A DNA stretch of 64,000 nt. It comes from Bolinopsis microptera. Taxonomy: Eukaryota; Ctenophora; Tentaculata; Lobata; Bolinopsidae. Both the position numbers and the translations under genes were made by a program. The notes beneath the pieces were generated by a model. It worked only from the letters and a program-made list of their open reading frames with translations. It had not been told where the DNA came from and ran no database searches. Each line of letters begins with the position of its first letter. The stretch's first letter is position 1. Below are positions 10,170-22,343 of the stretch, one piece after another. The stretch is from assembly GCF_026151205.1 (NCBI RefSeq), contig NC_087072.1, positions 21,418,103 to 21,482,102 of the forward strand, written 5' to 3'.

Positions 10170-13100
10170 TACACTATTAGTGTTAAACTCGACTGTAACC
10201 CTCCTGAGTTAACAAGTGAGATTATCGCTGCTTTTGTAGTTGTTGTTTAGAGTAACTATATATTATTATGCTTTTGAGTTTTGGCCGGACAAGTGCACAG
10301 AATTGTACATCATTTGACACAAAAACATTGAGTGTGTACTACTTGGCCAATTATAATTATAAAGGTATTTGTGTCTCTAAAATACACTTAAGGGTGCACA
10401 TTCTCCAATGTTAAGTATGATGCCAGGATCCTTTGTTTACCAGACTGGTTACATAATGTAACACAGGTTGAGGTAGAAAGAAAGGCAAATTCCCCACAAA
10501 TCTAAACAATAGCAAACAGTAACTACCAACTAACTAACAGTGTCAAACTAGAATTCGGACAATGACGTAGAAAAACTCGTTAAGCGATAAATATGCCAAA
10601 CATAGAGCTATGATTAAAACGTATGGGAATGTAGCTAGAAGGGTAAACTATAGTGAAATGTACGAACGTAGTGGCAGGGCAAATGACACTCGTTTATAAT
10701 ATATATAATGACATGACTGCGGCTCAGCTGCACAGCAAGGCAGGATCACGCGACCAGTATGGAATAATGACCAACGTCAGATTCGACAGCTACGCCATTC
10801 TCCCCATATTAAACCAAAAAACCTAGAACTAGAAGTCAGTGTGCATTTCAACCCCCCGAAAATCTGGGAAATGAAATGCCCGACAACAAAACTCCTACTC
10901 TCTCAACCGTTAAATGATGGATGTAAATTAAATACGGGATTGCGGATGACAGGGGTGGCACTACTAGACTCTCCTCCACTAGGAGAGCTCTTCCAGTACC
11001 TCGTGACCACCTGTACATCGGTTAGAACTTGGCTGGGTGCCACGTGACCCTGTAATCGCTGTGATTATACACCAAGCGGAGGGATCCTGCTCTGGGCACA
11101 CTGGTAACCAGACCAATTACACAACTCTGTTAAAGTCACCAGCCAACTGTGTGTCAGGGATCTGATCACGTGATACGGTTTATAAACCAACACAGGGAAG
11201 CAATTGAACGTGGCCGTCTCAACCATGTTCAGCGCTCTACTTTAGCTACGATTTTATGAAATTTTCTAATTTAACTACTTACTGCACTGGCCGGTTAGCG
11301 ATCAGTAAGATAATGTAAAGAACCAGATGGTTATGATAGAGTACTAAGATTTAAGATTGGTTACTACATCTCATCAGAAATTTGTACGATCGTTTAACTA
11401 TGTAACGAAATGAACTGGTCGGAGACATATAAATATTAGGTGGAGATCAGCTGATAACATCTCAAATAAGTATTATCACTAAATGATGGGGTAACATCAT
11501 AATTACTCACCAATGAGCATGCAGGACTTCCTGCTCCTATGCGAGGTGGGGCAAATTATCTTAACCTGGTGTAATGAGTCACGAGCCCACTTTTATTTCA
11601 AAATCTGCCCTTAATTTTACTAAATATGTTGTGTAATCATGTAATATGTTTACTTAGTAAGTTGTGTAATTTGCAATTTTACCTTCCTCTCTAAAGCGAA
11701 CAGTTCTAAACTATGTATTCTGGGTAATACTTTCAACACTACTATATAACAAATAATTTGAGATCATGAATACGATGTAGTTACATTGAAACGTCGAGTA
11801 ATCTCCTTTCCCTAATAAGAGCATTTTTACTTGTCGCAACAACCGGGATAAAGATAATTTTACCCAGAATACATTACAACAATGCGACTCATAAATAATA
11901 CTCCAATCCGGATTTTACAGTTCTAAACTATGTTAAATTATTAGATGAAGTGCCGACAAAGTAATACAGATATAAGTTTTACCATCGATATGACAAGCAT
12001 GAAAGATTGGTTTGCCAAGCTGAACTGATAATTGCTTTATCAGATTGTCTGGCGATCGCAGCTTGATCCCACCTTAAAATTCGATCCCTTGGGATCCCTT
12101 GGGATCCCTTGGGATCAGTAAAAATGTGCGTAAATTCCAGACAGCTGTCAGTTCTCGTCGATATGTCTATGCTAGTCAATAGCTTGATTAGCACTCTATA
12201 CTAGGCACTCTATACTAGGACTTCATGATCTACTTTATAGTTTTAACTTCTGTCCTCGTAAAAACAAAAATACCAGTTTTAGAGAGCATACCAGGACATT
12301 TTGAGATTACATTTGAGTACGTGCGTGATAACATTTAATCTAATATTTTGTTATAAATGTCTATTTCGATACATGACCTGTACTTCGGGCTTTAGAATGA
12401 ATGAGAGTGAGCGTAGTGGCGGTGAATATGGTGGTTTAATTCATGTTAAAACTTTACGAGAGAAGTCTGCTTGCATCCAGCGAAATAGACATCATATATA
12501 CGCAACAGTCGCGAGTGAGGTCAACTAATGCAGGACACTTTCCAGCCCAATTACGATCATACTAACTTTACCATTATATCTATCTCAATTCTTATGGTTT
12601 CTTGGTTTACAGGAGAACAATCAAACAAGCAGTGAATCCCACCACTAATGAAAATGTATCATTAATTTAACGTGAAAATTAGAGCTACTGGCACAGTTAA
12701 TGTCTGACAATGAAAAGACGCAGCAAAGACAAAGCAAAATGCAATTTGTAATATTATGGAGACAGCATTTGAATAAAAACCACTTCGGCTCGACCTCAAA
12801 ATCTCATAATCGAGATTTCACAGTTCAATTATCCACAATATGACAGAGTAACAAAGAGGACAGTGAGAATGGGATTGTACTAGGAGAGTAGAGAGAGGTA
12901 GGGTAGAGAGTAAGATTACTGGACGTGTATTGAAGGCAGATAGTTTCCGTGTACTCTATAAAAAGCTGACAACAATATAAGAGCAGCTGATCCCGAGCAT
13001 GCACATCCTCAGAGTACATTAGTAGAGGTTTGCAGTTATACTACTAGTAATGCTCACAATGTCATTACATTCACTGTACATTTGAGATGCGATAATATGC

Positions 13101-13690
13101 TAAACATTTGACATATGCAGCAGGGACCTGGTTGTTACAGATCCAAGCGATACAGTAACCCTTTGTCGGTCAAACATCATCAATTTGCTGACTATTGCGT
13201 CATTCAATGGTGCAGACTAATGGTGCGAACTATATGAATGTGTTATTATGTGTACAAATGAATAAATTCAAGCTCACTCACGATTCGAGCTTTGGTGGAG
13301 CACTTAAATCTCTGACAAAATCGGATGGTTAATTCCAAAATGGCTAATTTAGCAGTTATCTGTAATAAAATCCCTAGATCAGACTGTATTTGTACATCCC
13401 AGTGAATTTATGACAGCCTCAGATACATGCTTCAACAGGTGCATGGAATATAGTAGCAGTTACTGAATATCAGGGACAAACTCGGTCAGTTTGAGCAGCG
13501 AGAAGATCAGACAAAATACTAGAGTTCAGTGAAGTGTGACATTAGGGCGAGGAGAGAGGGGGCAGCAGTGTGTTACAGAACTCACAATCAGACCTTGGAC
13601 AATCAGCTGATTGCAATATCTCACCCTGCCATTATGCTATAAGTGTGAAATAGTGGAACATGTGGACTATGACGTGTTACAGGTATAAAT
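10170..13690. other. Intergenic or promoter region without recognisable genes
   Basis: AT-rich sequence upstream of the SLC38 start. Short frames here show no splice-supported or family-like protein. One small feature is a triple of the 11-mer CCCTTGGGATC near 12087-12115. I see no tRNA or other RNA gene. Confidence 0.45.
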
Positions 13691-13696
13691 AATAGA

Positions 13697-15900
13697 GGGG
13701 TGCTCCCTCACTCGGAGGTGCTCCCTCACTCGGAGGTGCTCCTTCACTTGGAGGTGCTCCTTCACTTGGGGTGCTCCCTCACTTGGAGGTGCTCCTTCAC
13801 TCGGAGGTGCTCCCTCACTCGGAGGTGCTCCCTCACTCGGAGGTGCTCCCTCACTCGGAGGTGCTCCTTCACTCGGAGGTGCTCCCTCACTCGGAGGTGC
13901 TCCCTCACTCGGAGGTGCTCCTTCACTCGGACTAGGTGCTCCCTCACTCGGAGGTGCTCCTTCACTGGGAAGTGCTCCTTCACTCGGAGGTGCTCCTTCA
14001 CTCGGAGGTGCTCCCTCACTCGGAGGTGCTCCCTCACTCGGAGGTGCTCCCTCACTCGGAGGTGCTCCTTCACTCGGAGGTGCTCCCTCACTCGGAGGTG
14101 CTCCCTCACTCGGAGGTGCTCCCTCACTCGGAGGTGCTCCCTCACTCGGAGGTGCTCCCTCACTCGGAGGTGCTCCTTCACTCGGAGGTGCTCCCTCACT
14201 CGGAGGTGCTCCCTCACTTGGACGTATTCCCTCACTCGGACGTGCTCCCTCACTTGGAGGTGCTCGTTCACTCGGAGGTGCTCCCTCACTCGAAGGTGCT
14301 CCTCCACTCGGAAGTGCTCCCTCACTCGAAGGTGCTCCTTCACTCGGAAGTGCTCCTTCACTCGGAAGTGCTCCTTCACTCGGAGGTGCTCCTTCACTTG
14401 GAGGTACTCCCTCACTCGGAAGTGCTCCTTCACTCGGAGGTGCTCCCTCACTCGGAGGTGCTCCCTCACTCGGAGGTGCACCTTCACTCGAAGGTGCTCC
14501 TTCACTCGGAAGTGCTCCTTCACTCGGAAGTGCTCCTTCACTCGGAAGTGCTCCTTCACTTGGAGGTACTCCCTCACTTGGAAGTGCTCATTCACTGGGA
14601 GGTGCTCCCTCACTCGGAGGTGCTCCTTCACTGGGAAGTGCTCCTTCACTCGGAGGTGCTCCTTCACTCGGAGGTGCTCCCTCACTTGGAGGTGCTCCCT
14701 CACTCGGAGGTGCTCCTTCACTGGGAGGTGCTCCCTCACTCGGAGGTGCTCCCTCACTTGGAGGTGCTCCTTCACTCGGAGGTGCTCCCTCACTCGAAGG
14801 TGCTCCTTCACTCGGAAGTGCTCCTTCACTCGGAGGTGCTTCTTCACTCGGAGTTGCTCCCTCACTTGGAGGTGCCCCCTCACTTGGAGGTGCTCCCTCA
14901 CTTGGAGGTGCTCCCTCACTTGGAGGTGCTCCCTCACTCGGAGGTGCTCCTTCACTCGGAGTTGCTCCCTTACTCGGAGTTGCTCCCTCACTCGGAGTTG
15001 CTCCCTCACTCGGAGTTGCTCCCTCACTTGGAGGTGCTCATTCACTTGGAGGTGCTCCTTCACTCGGAGGTGCTCCTTCACTCGTAGGTGCTCCCTCACT
15101 TGAAGGTGCCCCTCACTTGGAGGTGTCCCTCACTTGGAGGTGCTCCTTCAATCGGAGTTGCCTCCTCACTCGGAGTTGCTCCCTCACTTGGATTTGTTCC
15201 CTCACTGGGAGGTGCTCCTTCACTTGGAGGTGCTCCTTCACTGGGAGGTGCTCCCTCACTCGGAGGTGCTCCCTCACTTGGAGGTGCTCGTTCACTCGGA
15301 GGTGCTCCCTCACTCGAAGGTGCTCCTTCACTCGGAAGTGTTCCTTCACTCGGAGGTGCTTCTTCACTCGGAGTTGCTCCCTCACTTGGAGGTGCCCCCT
15401 CACTTGGAGGTGCTCCCTCACTTGGAGGTGCTCCCTCACTTGGAGGTGCTCCCTCACTCGGAGGTGCTCCTTCACTCGGAGTTGCTCCCTTACTCGGAGT
15501 TGCTCCCTCACTCGGAGTTGCTCCCTCACTCGGAGTTGCTCCCTCACTTGGAGGTGCTCCTTCACTTGGAGGTGCTCCTTCACTCGGAGGTGCTCCTTCA
15601 CTCGTAGGTGCTCCCTCACTTGAAGGTGCCCCTCACTTGGAGGTGTCCCTCACTTGGAGGTGCTCCTTCAATCGGAGTTGCCTCCTCACTCGGAGTTGCT
15701 CCCTCACTTGGATATGTTCCCTCACTGGGAGGTGCTTCTTCACTTGGAGGTGCTCCTTCACTGGGAGGTGCTCCTTCACTCGGAGTTGCTTCTTCACTCG
15801 TAGGTGCTCCCTCACTTGGAGGTGTCCCTCACTTGGAGGTGCTCCTTCACTGGTAGGTGCTCCCTCACTCGGAGGTGCTCCCTCACTTGAAGGTGCTCCC
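13697..15900. repeat. 18-bp minisatellite of about 120 units with a 520-bp higher-order repeat
   Basis: Unit GGTGCTCCCTCACTCGGA with variants (CCT/CTT, CTC/CTT, GGA/GAA). The unit is a multiple of three and contains no stop codon in most frames, so long frames open on both strands; these are by-products of the repeat. A block near 14730-15087 recurs at 15250-15607 with the same variant order, and irregular units such as the GCCCCTCACTTGG step occur at 15108 and again 520 bases later, so a segment of about 520 bp has duplicated as a whole. Confidence 0.95.
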
Positions 15901-15912
15901 TTACATCATTAA

Positions 15913-17072
15913 AAACCACAAAAGCTGCTCACCTGATCTTGCTTGTTAAAGAACCGTGACCACTCAGTAGCCACGTTAATGACAGTGGCATTCATCTATC
16001 ATTAAGCTTCATTGACCCTGAAATATCGCGGTAAATTGGGGTTTGCGTTAAAACGGGGCGCGGTAAATCGGGGTTTTACTGTACTTAGGATGGGGCTGCT
16101 GTTTTGTGTTTAATGTTTATATTTATGATTAATATAGGGCAACACGTACTCCATTGAGCAACATCACATCGGGAAGCTTAATCCACATATACCTCATAGC
16201 GGGTACACGTACTATAATTAGCGGGTACACGTACTATAATTATATTTCGCGTTCGACACGTTATAACTGCGACTGGCTTAAGGGATATTCACAAAGATAA
16301 AAGCAAAAAGTTGCCATGTTTGAAATTGGTTACACCTACGTAGATTATCCTAATTACTTTCCAGAGATATACAAAGACATAGTTCAACCTTCAGACTAGA
16401 TGATGACTTTTATTGGCTGAAAGTTCCTCCTGCTCCTCATTTCAGACGAACAGATGCTGCATTTATGATTTGTGGGTCGAAAATTTGGAATAAACTACCC
16501 TATTTAGAAATAGTGATAATTATCAACTGTAATATGTTTTTAAAATGCCATAAAGACATTTTATTTCCACCTAACGGCTAGTGGTGATATTCCTGATATT
16601 TGAAGTGCATAATCTTGAATGTTTCCATACTAAGTCTCGTTAGAATGATGTACATATTCGTTGGGTATATTTTAATAAAAAAGTTGTGTAATAAATTTTA
16701 GAATTTATTAAGTATTTATATTCCAATTTGCTAATGTAACATTGCTCATACCCTCATGGGGTTTGAATTGTTATAAATATAATATTTTGCAACCTAACTT
16801 AATGCCGAACAGTACAGAACAAAGCAGATGGAAAAACAGAGTCGGTGAGTCGCCTGGTTATATAAATATTTGAAGAGGCTCGTACTCTCGTATACATTGC
16901 CTTATTAATATTATATTCATAATATAAGTGTAACAATGATCTGTTAATCCTTAGTCAACCAAGTCTAGTTGGGTCACGAGTCTACCAACACCCTAAGCTG
17001 GATTAAGCTCATTTCTATTGTTCCTTATTTTCATAACGATCGTCAGCAAATTGTTTCCGAGAGAGTTTGAAG
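15913..17072. other. Intergenic region with a LINE remnant and small direct repeats
   Basis: Holds a 22-bp direct repeat of GCGGGTACACGTACTATAAT type near 16199-16242, the LINE fragment listed separately, and AT-rich sequence before the lectin gene. Confidence 0.4.
16370..16580 (+). pseudogene. CR1/L2-like LINE C-terminal remnant
   Basis: The translation of 16425-16580 reads KVPPAPHFRRTDAAFMICG, then SKIWNKLP, then a MFLKCHKDILFPPNG* ending. This follows the common 3' end of CR1/L2-type reverse transcriptases (RT....F...G.K.WN.LP......F...LK..L). The upstream RT is absent and the fragment is decayed. Similarity is by pattern memory only. Confidence 0.5.
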
Positions 17073-18281
17073 ATGTTCCGTCAGATAATCCTCCTACTCG
17101 TTGTAGCTGGAAGCGCTACCGCACTGTCTGATCTTGCTCAAAGCCAGGTTTTTGTAATTCATTCATCAAAATCATTGCCCCCCCCCCCCACATCGTTTGA
17201 ACCGAATCGTAAGACATTAATCGAAGCTATTCTTTGAACTTTTGAATTTAACAGATCCATGCACTAAAAGTTACAAACTTCTCAGATTAAGGGATTGCAA
17301 AAGCTTTTAAAAGGAGAACAAACAGCGATTGCAACATGCACAATCGTTTTTTTCAAAGAGCTGGTTGACTACAACGTAGCAGACGAGCACTGCAAGAACT
17401 TCGAAATAGGTACCGGGCGAGCTGAAAAAGGAAATCTGGTGACAGTGAACAACGATGAGAAGAACCAAGAACTTCAAGTCCTTCTAGATTTGGCGTACCC
17501 GGTAGCAGATCCTGAAGTAGACAAGTGGGGCTCCACTCGGTGGGTCTGGGCTGGTCTCAGGAAAACCAAGAACACCAAGGACACAAAGGTGAAGCGTGGG
17601 GACTACACTCCTTTGGAATGGGAGTGGGCTGATGGCACCAATCCCACAGAATTTCAACAATGGCTGAACTTTGGGGAGAAGAAGGCTCAACCTGATCAGG
17701 ACAATATGAAGAAAGGAAGCAAGATAAAGGGGTTGTCAGGGGGTGCCAATACTTGTAATGAAGACCCCAGGTGTTTCCAGAACCAGATGAGGATCAACCA
17801 CGAGGGAAAGTGGGACGACACATTCAAGTTCAGGAAACATCCCTACGCCTGCGACTACCGAGGAAAATACATCCTCTCCAGCGAACCATCGACTTGGAAA
17901 GATGCCGAAAGTGCTTGTGAGGCAGCAGGATTACATCTTGCTATGGTCAGAAACCCGGCGGAGGTTGAAGAGATAAAGACTGCAATGGTGTACTTCCTCG
18001 GAGACGCTGATGATTCCTGGGGAACCTGGGATGCCAACAACTGGATCTGGTTGGGCGGAAATGACGTGAAAGAAGAGGGAGTGTGGAGGTGGCAAAATGG
18101 GGACCTAGCTGATACCTGGGACATGCCCTGGAGGAAAAAAGCGGGCAAGGATAACGCTAAATATCTGTCAGATGGAGGCCAAAACGCTATGGCTATATCC
18201 AGATGGGGAGAATTCGACGACTCTTTCCAGGATCAGATGGAGAGGAAGCGACCATTCGCTTGCCAATGCCCAGACTCCTGA
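17073..18281 (+). CDS. Secreted protein with two C-type lectin-like domains
   Basis: Two exons: 17073-17147 and 17286-18281, 356 residues. The first exon encodes a signal peptide (MFRQIILLLVVAGSATALS), so the protein is secreted. Both lectin domains lie in the second exon. Domain 1 (about residues 35-205) has WVWAGL, EWEWADG, QQWLNF, a QPD motif at residues 160-162 and WDDTF before the last Cys; QPD is the galactose-type calcium-site motif in C-type lectins. Domain 2 (about 210-356) has WKDAESACEAAGLHLAMV, WIWLGG, GVWRWQNGD and FACQC, but KKAGKDN replaces EPN/QPD, so it may not bind sugar through calcium. Likely roles are pathogen recognition or adhesion; this is inferred. A polyadenylation signal lies at 18357. 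The donor GTTTTTG is weak, which leaves the first intron somewhat uncertain. Confidence 0.85.
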
Positions 18282-18504
18282 ACACTGAAGATTCGGATTT
18301 CGGACTAGTATCGTTTTCATTTTTTTATACTTTTTGAAGAGAAAACCGGAAATTTAAATAAAAATTATGGAAAAAATAATTAGAGTTATGTTTAGTAGTA
18401 CTATAAATGTCTGTTTCTTTTTTTTCAAACTTGAAGAGCTTAATAACGAAAGACGGGCGTGTAACTGTAACTGCACTGAGCTTTGTCTCAATGAACTGTG
18501 TCAC

Positions 18505-18793
18505 CAGTGGCGTAACGAAAGGCCTCGCTGTGCGGGGGGGGGGGGGGGAGCCATCTTGGGGGGGGGGGGGGCAAATCGTCGTTTGAATGCGGGACAATTT
18601 TGAAAAACTTAACCGAGGTACTGCGCGTTTTGATCTAGAAACACAATTTTTTAGAGATTTTACCGGCGTATCCTCTAAAATCACCTAATTTGTTCAATTT
18701 TAGGAAGGGCGCCAAAAGAGGAGGGGGCGCCAACAGGGGGGCGCTTGGGGGGGGGGGGGGGGGGGGGGGGCAACAGGCAACGTTACGCCAGTG
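18505..18793. mobile_element. hAT-like MITE, copy 1, with long G runs
   Basis: Begins CAGTGGCGTAACG and ends CGTTACGCCAGTG, near-perfect inverted ends. The inside carries two G-runs and GGGCGCC blocks. It is the reverse complement of the element at 51156-51459, sharing for example the TTGAAAAACTTAAC part and the ACCGGCGTATC/GATACGCCTGTA part. It has no coding capacity. The hAT-like assignment rests on the terminal CAGTGGCGTA and on the 7-8 bp duplication seen at copy 2. Confidence 0.7.
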
Positions 18794-19660
18794 TGTGACC
18801 ACATCAAAATACTGTAAAGCAACAATTGCAGTTCCTATAGCTTCAAAGCTTGCGGTGGCCAACAAACGGGCTCTTACTAATACATGACCGAACTAGATTT
18901 CACACCATAACTGGGAAAGCAACAAACGGGGGAGGAATGTTCTCTAGGATGTCTAGAATCTGGCTTACCTTATGTTTAAAAGATACCGGCCATATCGTAG
19001 AGAAGTCATAAGAGAATGTGTAAATAGTTCCAATTCCAATTCAGCAAGTCGCGATCATCATTCATCACAACTGAAAACTATTTTGTATTTCGTTAGTAGT
19101 ATTTAAAAAAAAGTTATAGTTCTAGGAAATAAATTAGGTATTACATTATTTATAAATACTTTATAAATGTTCGGAGACAAAGAAATCATACTGTGTCCCT
19201 TGTGTGCACAACTGCAATAAAGAGTAACAATCAACCACATAACAAGGAGCTTAGGAGTGTACCCCTAAGTGAACCGGAGGAATGCTCAGCACAATTACAA
19301 CTTTATATCAGGCCATCGTCCAGTCCTTTTGCCAGTATACCCAATTCGGTGCATTATTTGTAATAAGAATTATAAGGAATAAATTCAATTTCAAATTTTA
19401 GGGCCGAACTCGGTTGTTACATTTGTGTCTATAATACAGGATACTGGTTCTATACAACATGACATTAGTTACAGTTGCAATGTTTCTTCGGGTAAATTGA
19501 GAAAGAAGTTCAAGGGTTTGTTGAGTCGTGAACTTACCAAGAAGTTGTGCTATTCTGCATGGAAATCTCACTTCCTCTCCAGTTCACCCATATCTCTGCG
19601 ATAAAAGGCTGAACTTTTTGACGTCGCGATACCACTACCAGATACTTAATTTTTGCGATA
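18794..19660. other. AT-rich sequence without a recognisable feature
   Basis: I find no open exon with splice sites, no RNA gene and no clear repeat in this stretch between the MITE and the 33-bp minisatellite. Confidence 0.4.
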
Positions 19661-19664
19661 ACTG

Positions 19665-20627
19665 TGTGGCCGCTGCGTGGTGGGCTGCAAAGTGGCTATC
19701 AGCCGCTGCGTGGTGGGCTGCAAACTCAGCAAAGTGGCTATCAGCCGCTGCGTGGTGGGCTGCAAAGTGGCTATCAGCCGCCGCGTGGTGGGCTGCAAAG
19801 TGGCTATCAGCCGCCGCGTGGTGGGCTACAAAGTGGCTATCAGCCGCTGCGTGGTGGGCTGCAAAGTGGCTATCAGCCGCTGCGTGGTGGGCTGCAAAGT
19901 GGCTATCAGCCGCCGCGTGGTGGGCTGCAAAGTGGCTATCAGCCGCTACGTGGTGGGCTGCAAAGTGGCTATCAGCCGCTGCGTGGTGGGCTGCAAAGTG
20001 GCTATCAGCCGCTGCGTGGTGGGCTGCAAAGTGGCTATCAGCCACTGCGTGGTGGGCTGCAAAGTGGCTATCAGCCGCTGCGTGGTGGGCTGCAAACTCA
20101 GCAAAGTGGCTATCAGCCGCTGCGTGGTGGGCTGCAAAGTGGCTATCAGCCGCTGCGTGGTGGGCTGCAAAGTGGCTATCAGCCGCTGCGTGGTGGGCTG
20201 CAAAGTGGCTATCAGCCGCCGCGTGGTGGGCTGCAAAGTGGCTATCAGCCGCCGCGTGGTGGGCTGCAAAGTGGCTATCAGCCGCTACGTGGTGGGCTGC
20301 AAAGTGGCTATCAGCCGCTGCGTGGTGGGCTGCAAAGTGGCTATCAGCCGCTGCGTGGTGGGCTGCAAAGTGGCTATCAGCCGCTGCGTGGTGGGCTGCA
20401 AACTCAGCAAAGTGGCTATCAGCCGCTGCGTGGTGGGCTGCAAACTCAGCAAAGTGGCTATCAGCCGCTGCGTGGTGGGCTGCAAAGTGGCTATCAGCCG
20501 CTACGTGGTGGGCTGCAAAGTGGCTATCAGCCGCTACGTGGTGGGCTGCAAAGTGGCTATCAGCCGCTACGTGGTGGGCTGCAAAGTGGCTATCAGCCGC
20601 TACGTGGTGGGCTGCAAAGTGGCCGTG
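19665..20627 (+). repeat. 33-bp minisatellite, about 29 units
   Basis: Unit of 33 bases starting CGCTGCGTGGTGGGCTGCAA and ending in AGTGGCTATCAGC; four units have a 9-base insertion (ACTCAGCAA type, 42 bp). Unit length is a multiple of three, so several frames stay open. In the frame reading PLRGGLQSGYQ most variants are silent (CTG/CTA, CCG/CCA) and the insert reads TQQ, but Leu/Pro changes also occur. It ends abruptly in GGCCGTGCACTTGTGCATGG. Whether any frame is translated is unknown. Confidence 0.95.
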
Positions 20628-20683
20628 CACTTGTGCATGGTAGGCCCACAGCAAGGGGCAAAGGTTGAACTACAACTACTATT

Positions 20684-20729
20684 GGGTAGCCAACTAGTAA
20701 CTACTATAATACTAACTAGTTGGCTACCC
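20684..20729. repeat. Perfect 15-bp stem hairpin
   Basis: GGGTAGCCAACTAGT at 20684-20698 and its exact complement at 20715-20729, separated by 16 bases. It could be a tiny foldback remnant or a transcribed hairpin. Confidence 0.8.
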
Positions 20730-21214
20730 TAAACTGCTTTAGAATTGCACACCAGAAACACCGGTATTCTTTCTTTCAATTTCTATTTTAAAGCATTCAC
20801 TTTCATTGCTCATATAAATAAAATGAGTAAACATTTGCAAAAGTAAAACTCTTTACTGTTCGTTAAAGTTTATTTGAATTTGTAATTACAATCAAAAATT
20901 TGAAATCAATGTTAATCAAAATACAATAATTATAAGTCTCTTTTACAAAAAATTAATGCTGAAATTATTTAAATCATTCACAATTCAGCGAACAAAATCA
21001 AAAAACTTGTTGTTTAACGTTTGCATTTGAAAAGTTGAAATGAAAAGGTCGCGTGTGTGCCTGACGTATTGTAATAATAAATCAAATAGCTAATCATCAA
21101 GTATCTTTAAATAAAAATCTTGATAAAATCTTTATTTTTGTAGTAAATTATAGCACCAGAAATAAAACTCCCACACATCAACCAAGTACCTGGAGGGGGG
21201 TTCATTTCTGGAAA

Positions 21215-22343
21215 CTAAGGTTCAATCGTAATTAACTCTTTATCTTTGTAAATCCAGTACAACATGAAAATAAGCTTTGTGTTCTTTGGTACGAGACGGG
21301 GATGTTTGACAAAGGTAACAGCCTTAAAACCTATGAACATGAGAGAGCGGACAAGGGATACACGTTCCGGAGCAGACCGCTCAATACAGGCTACTAGTTG
21401 CTGGGCTGACTGGGTCCCTTCACAGTGCTCCAACATCTCTTGGAAACTGGGAGGAGTTAGTCATTACTTTAAGTAGTGGTAAATAGTGCTAAATAGTGGT
21501 AATGTGCAATGGTCTTTAAAACAAAGTATAACTCAATACCTTATACCAGTCTAATAACTTAGTGGTAGTATCTTACTGATACCACCGAACAACTAGAACA
21601 TGGTCAATACAGTTGAACAGAAAACACTAGTGGTACGTACCATTCCTTTGTGGTTTTATCAGTAATATGCGTCATGGGCATGTAGAGTACGTGGTTAAAC
21701 CGGAGGGTCTGTATCCGACCCAAACCTCCGTAGTAGTCTAACAACGTGTACTCTACAAACTCTCCGGGGAAATCCTGCGGGAACGTGTTTTCTGTTTAAT
21801 ATTGTTAAGAGGCACATTCAGAATATGATTATGTTTGAATCTTGATCGTTGAGGGTTGAACAGAGTTCAGGGTAATGTGTTACAAAGTGACAATCTTGAT
21901 AAATTGTTCAGTTATTTAATCGAACGGCGAGGAAATAGAAAGTAATAAAAACCTGCTGTATTGAAGAGAGCAGAGGGTTAACTCCTTCACCTCCAATAAC
22001 CTTTATGTTCAGTTGCACGGAATGGGGCACATTGCAAGTCTCTTCTAAAGTACGTAAAATCTTTTAAAGCCAGACCTACTCCTCTCTTGATCTTCCGTAA
22101 TTTACGAAAAGGCAGTGATTATTATTAATGCACAAAGTAAAAGATTATCAGAAAACGCAAAAATTAAATTAAAAGTACCTTTCTGAGCTGGAGTTGGCTT
22201 GTCGTACTCCCCAACTCTAGCTGGAGCTGGAGTATCCCCCACGTAGCTAACTAAAACATACTCTGAATGTGAAGCTAACTTATCGGCCGAGGCCGATGGG
22301 ACCATGTCCGGCCTTCGCGAGTTTACAAGGGTGTGTGTACTGC
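21215..22343 (-). CDS. OAZ: Ornithine decarboxylase antizyme homologue (three 3' exons)
   Basis: Exons in coding order: 22343-22179, 21791-21641, 21446-21215, phases consistent. Antizymes bind ornithine decarboxylase, send it to the proteasome and curb polyamine uptake. The match is in the catalytic-fold part: NHVLYMPM, KECFQEMLEHCEG, then SLVRSLMFIGFKAVTFVKHP and LVPKNTKLIFMLYW, parallel to human LLRTFSFLGFEIVRPGHP and LVPKRPDACFMAY. From the first Met in this frame (22305) the product is 169 residues; human OAZ1 is about 228. Known antizymes need a +1 ribosomal frameshift from a short first frame. Here the frame from which a +1 shift would lead into this one ends in UAA at 22282-22280, just inside exon 1, not in the usual UCC-UGA. 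The 5' exon with the first frame was not found. Confidence 0.75.

Noticed and set aside
13697-15900. CRISPR-like array
   Set aside because: Units are contiguous with no unique spacers, and the genome is eukaryotic. The same holds for the 33-bp and 232-bp arrays.
13700-15912. Open frames of up to 467 codons on both strands
   Set aside because: They are by-products of an 18-bp repeat without stop codons; they overlap in several frames and have no start, splice or family support.
19528-20732. Four overlapping long frames in the 33-bp repeat
   Set aside because: Unit length divisible by three keeps all of them open. Only one is discussed as a possibility; none is called a gene.
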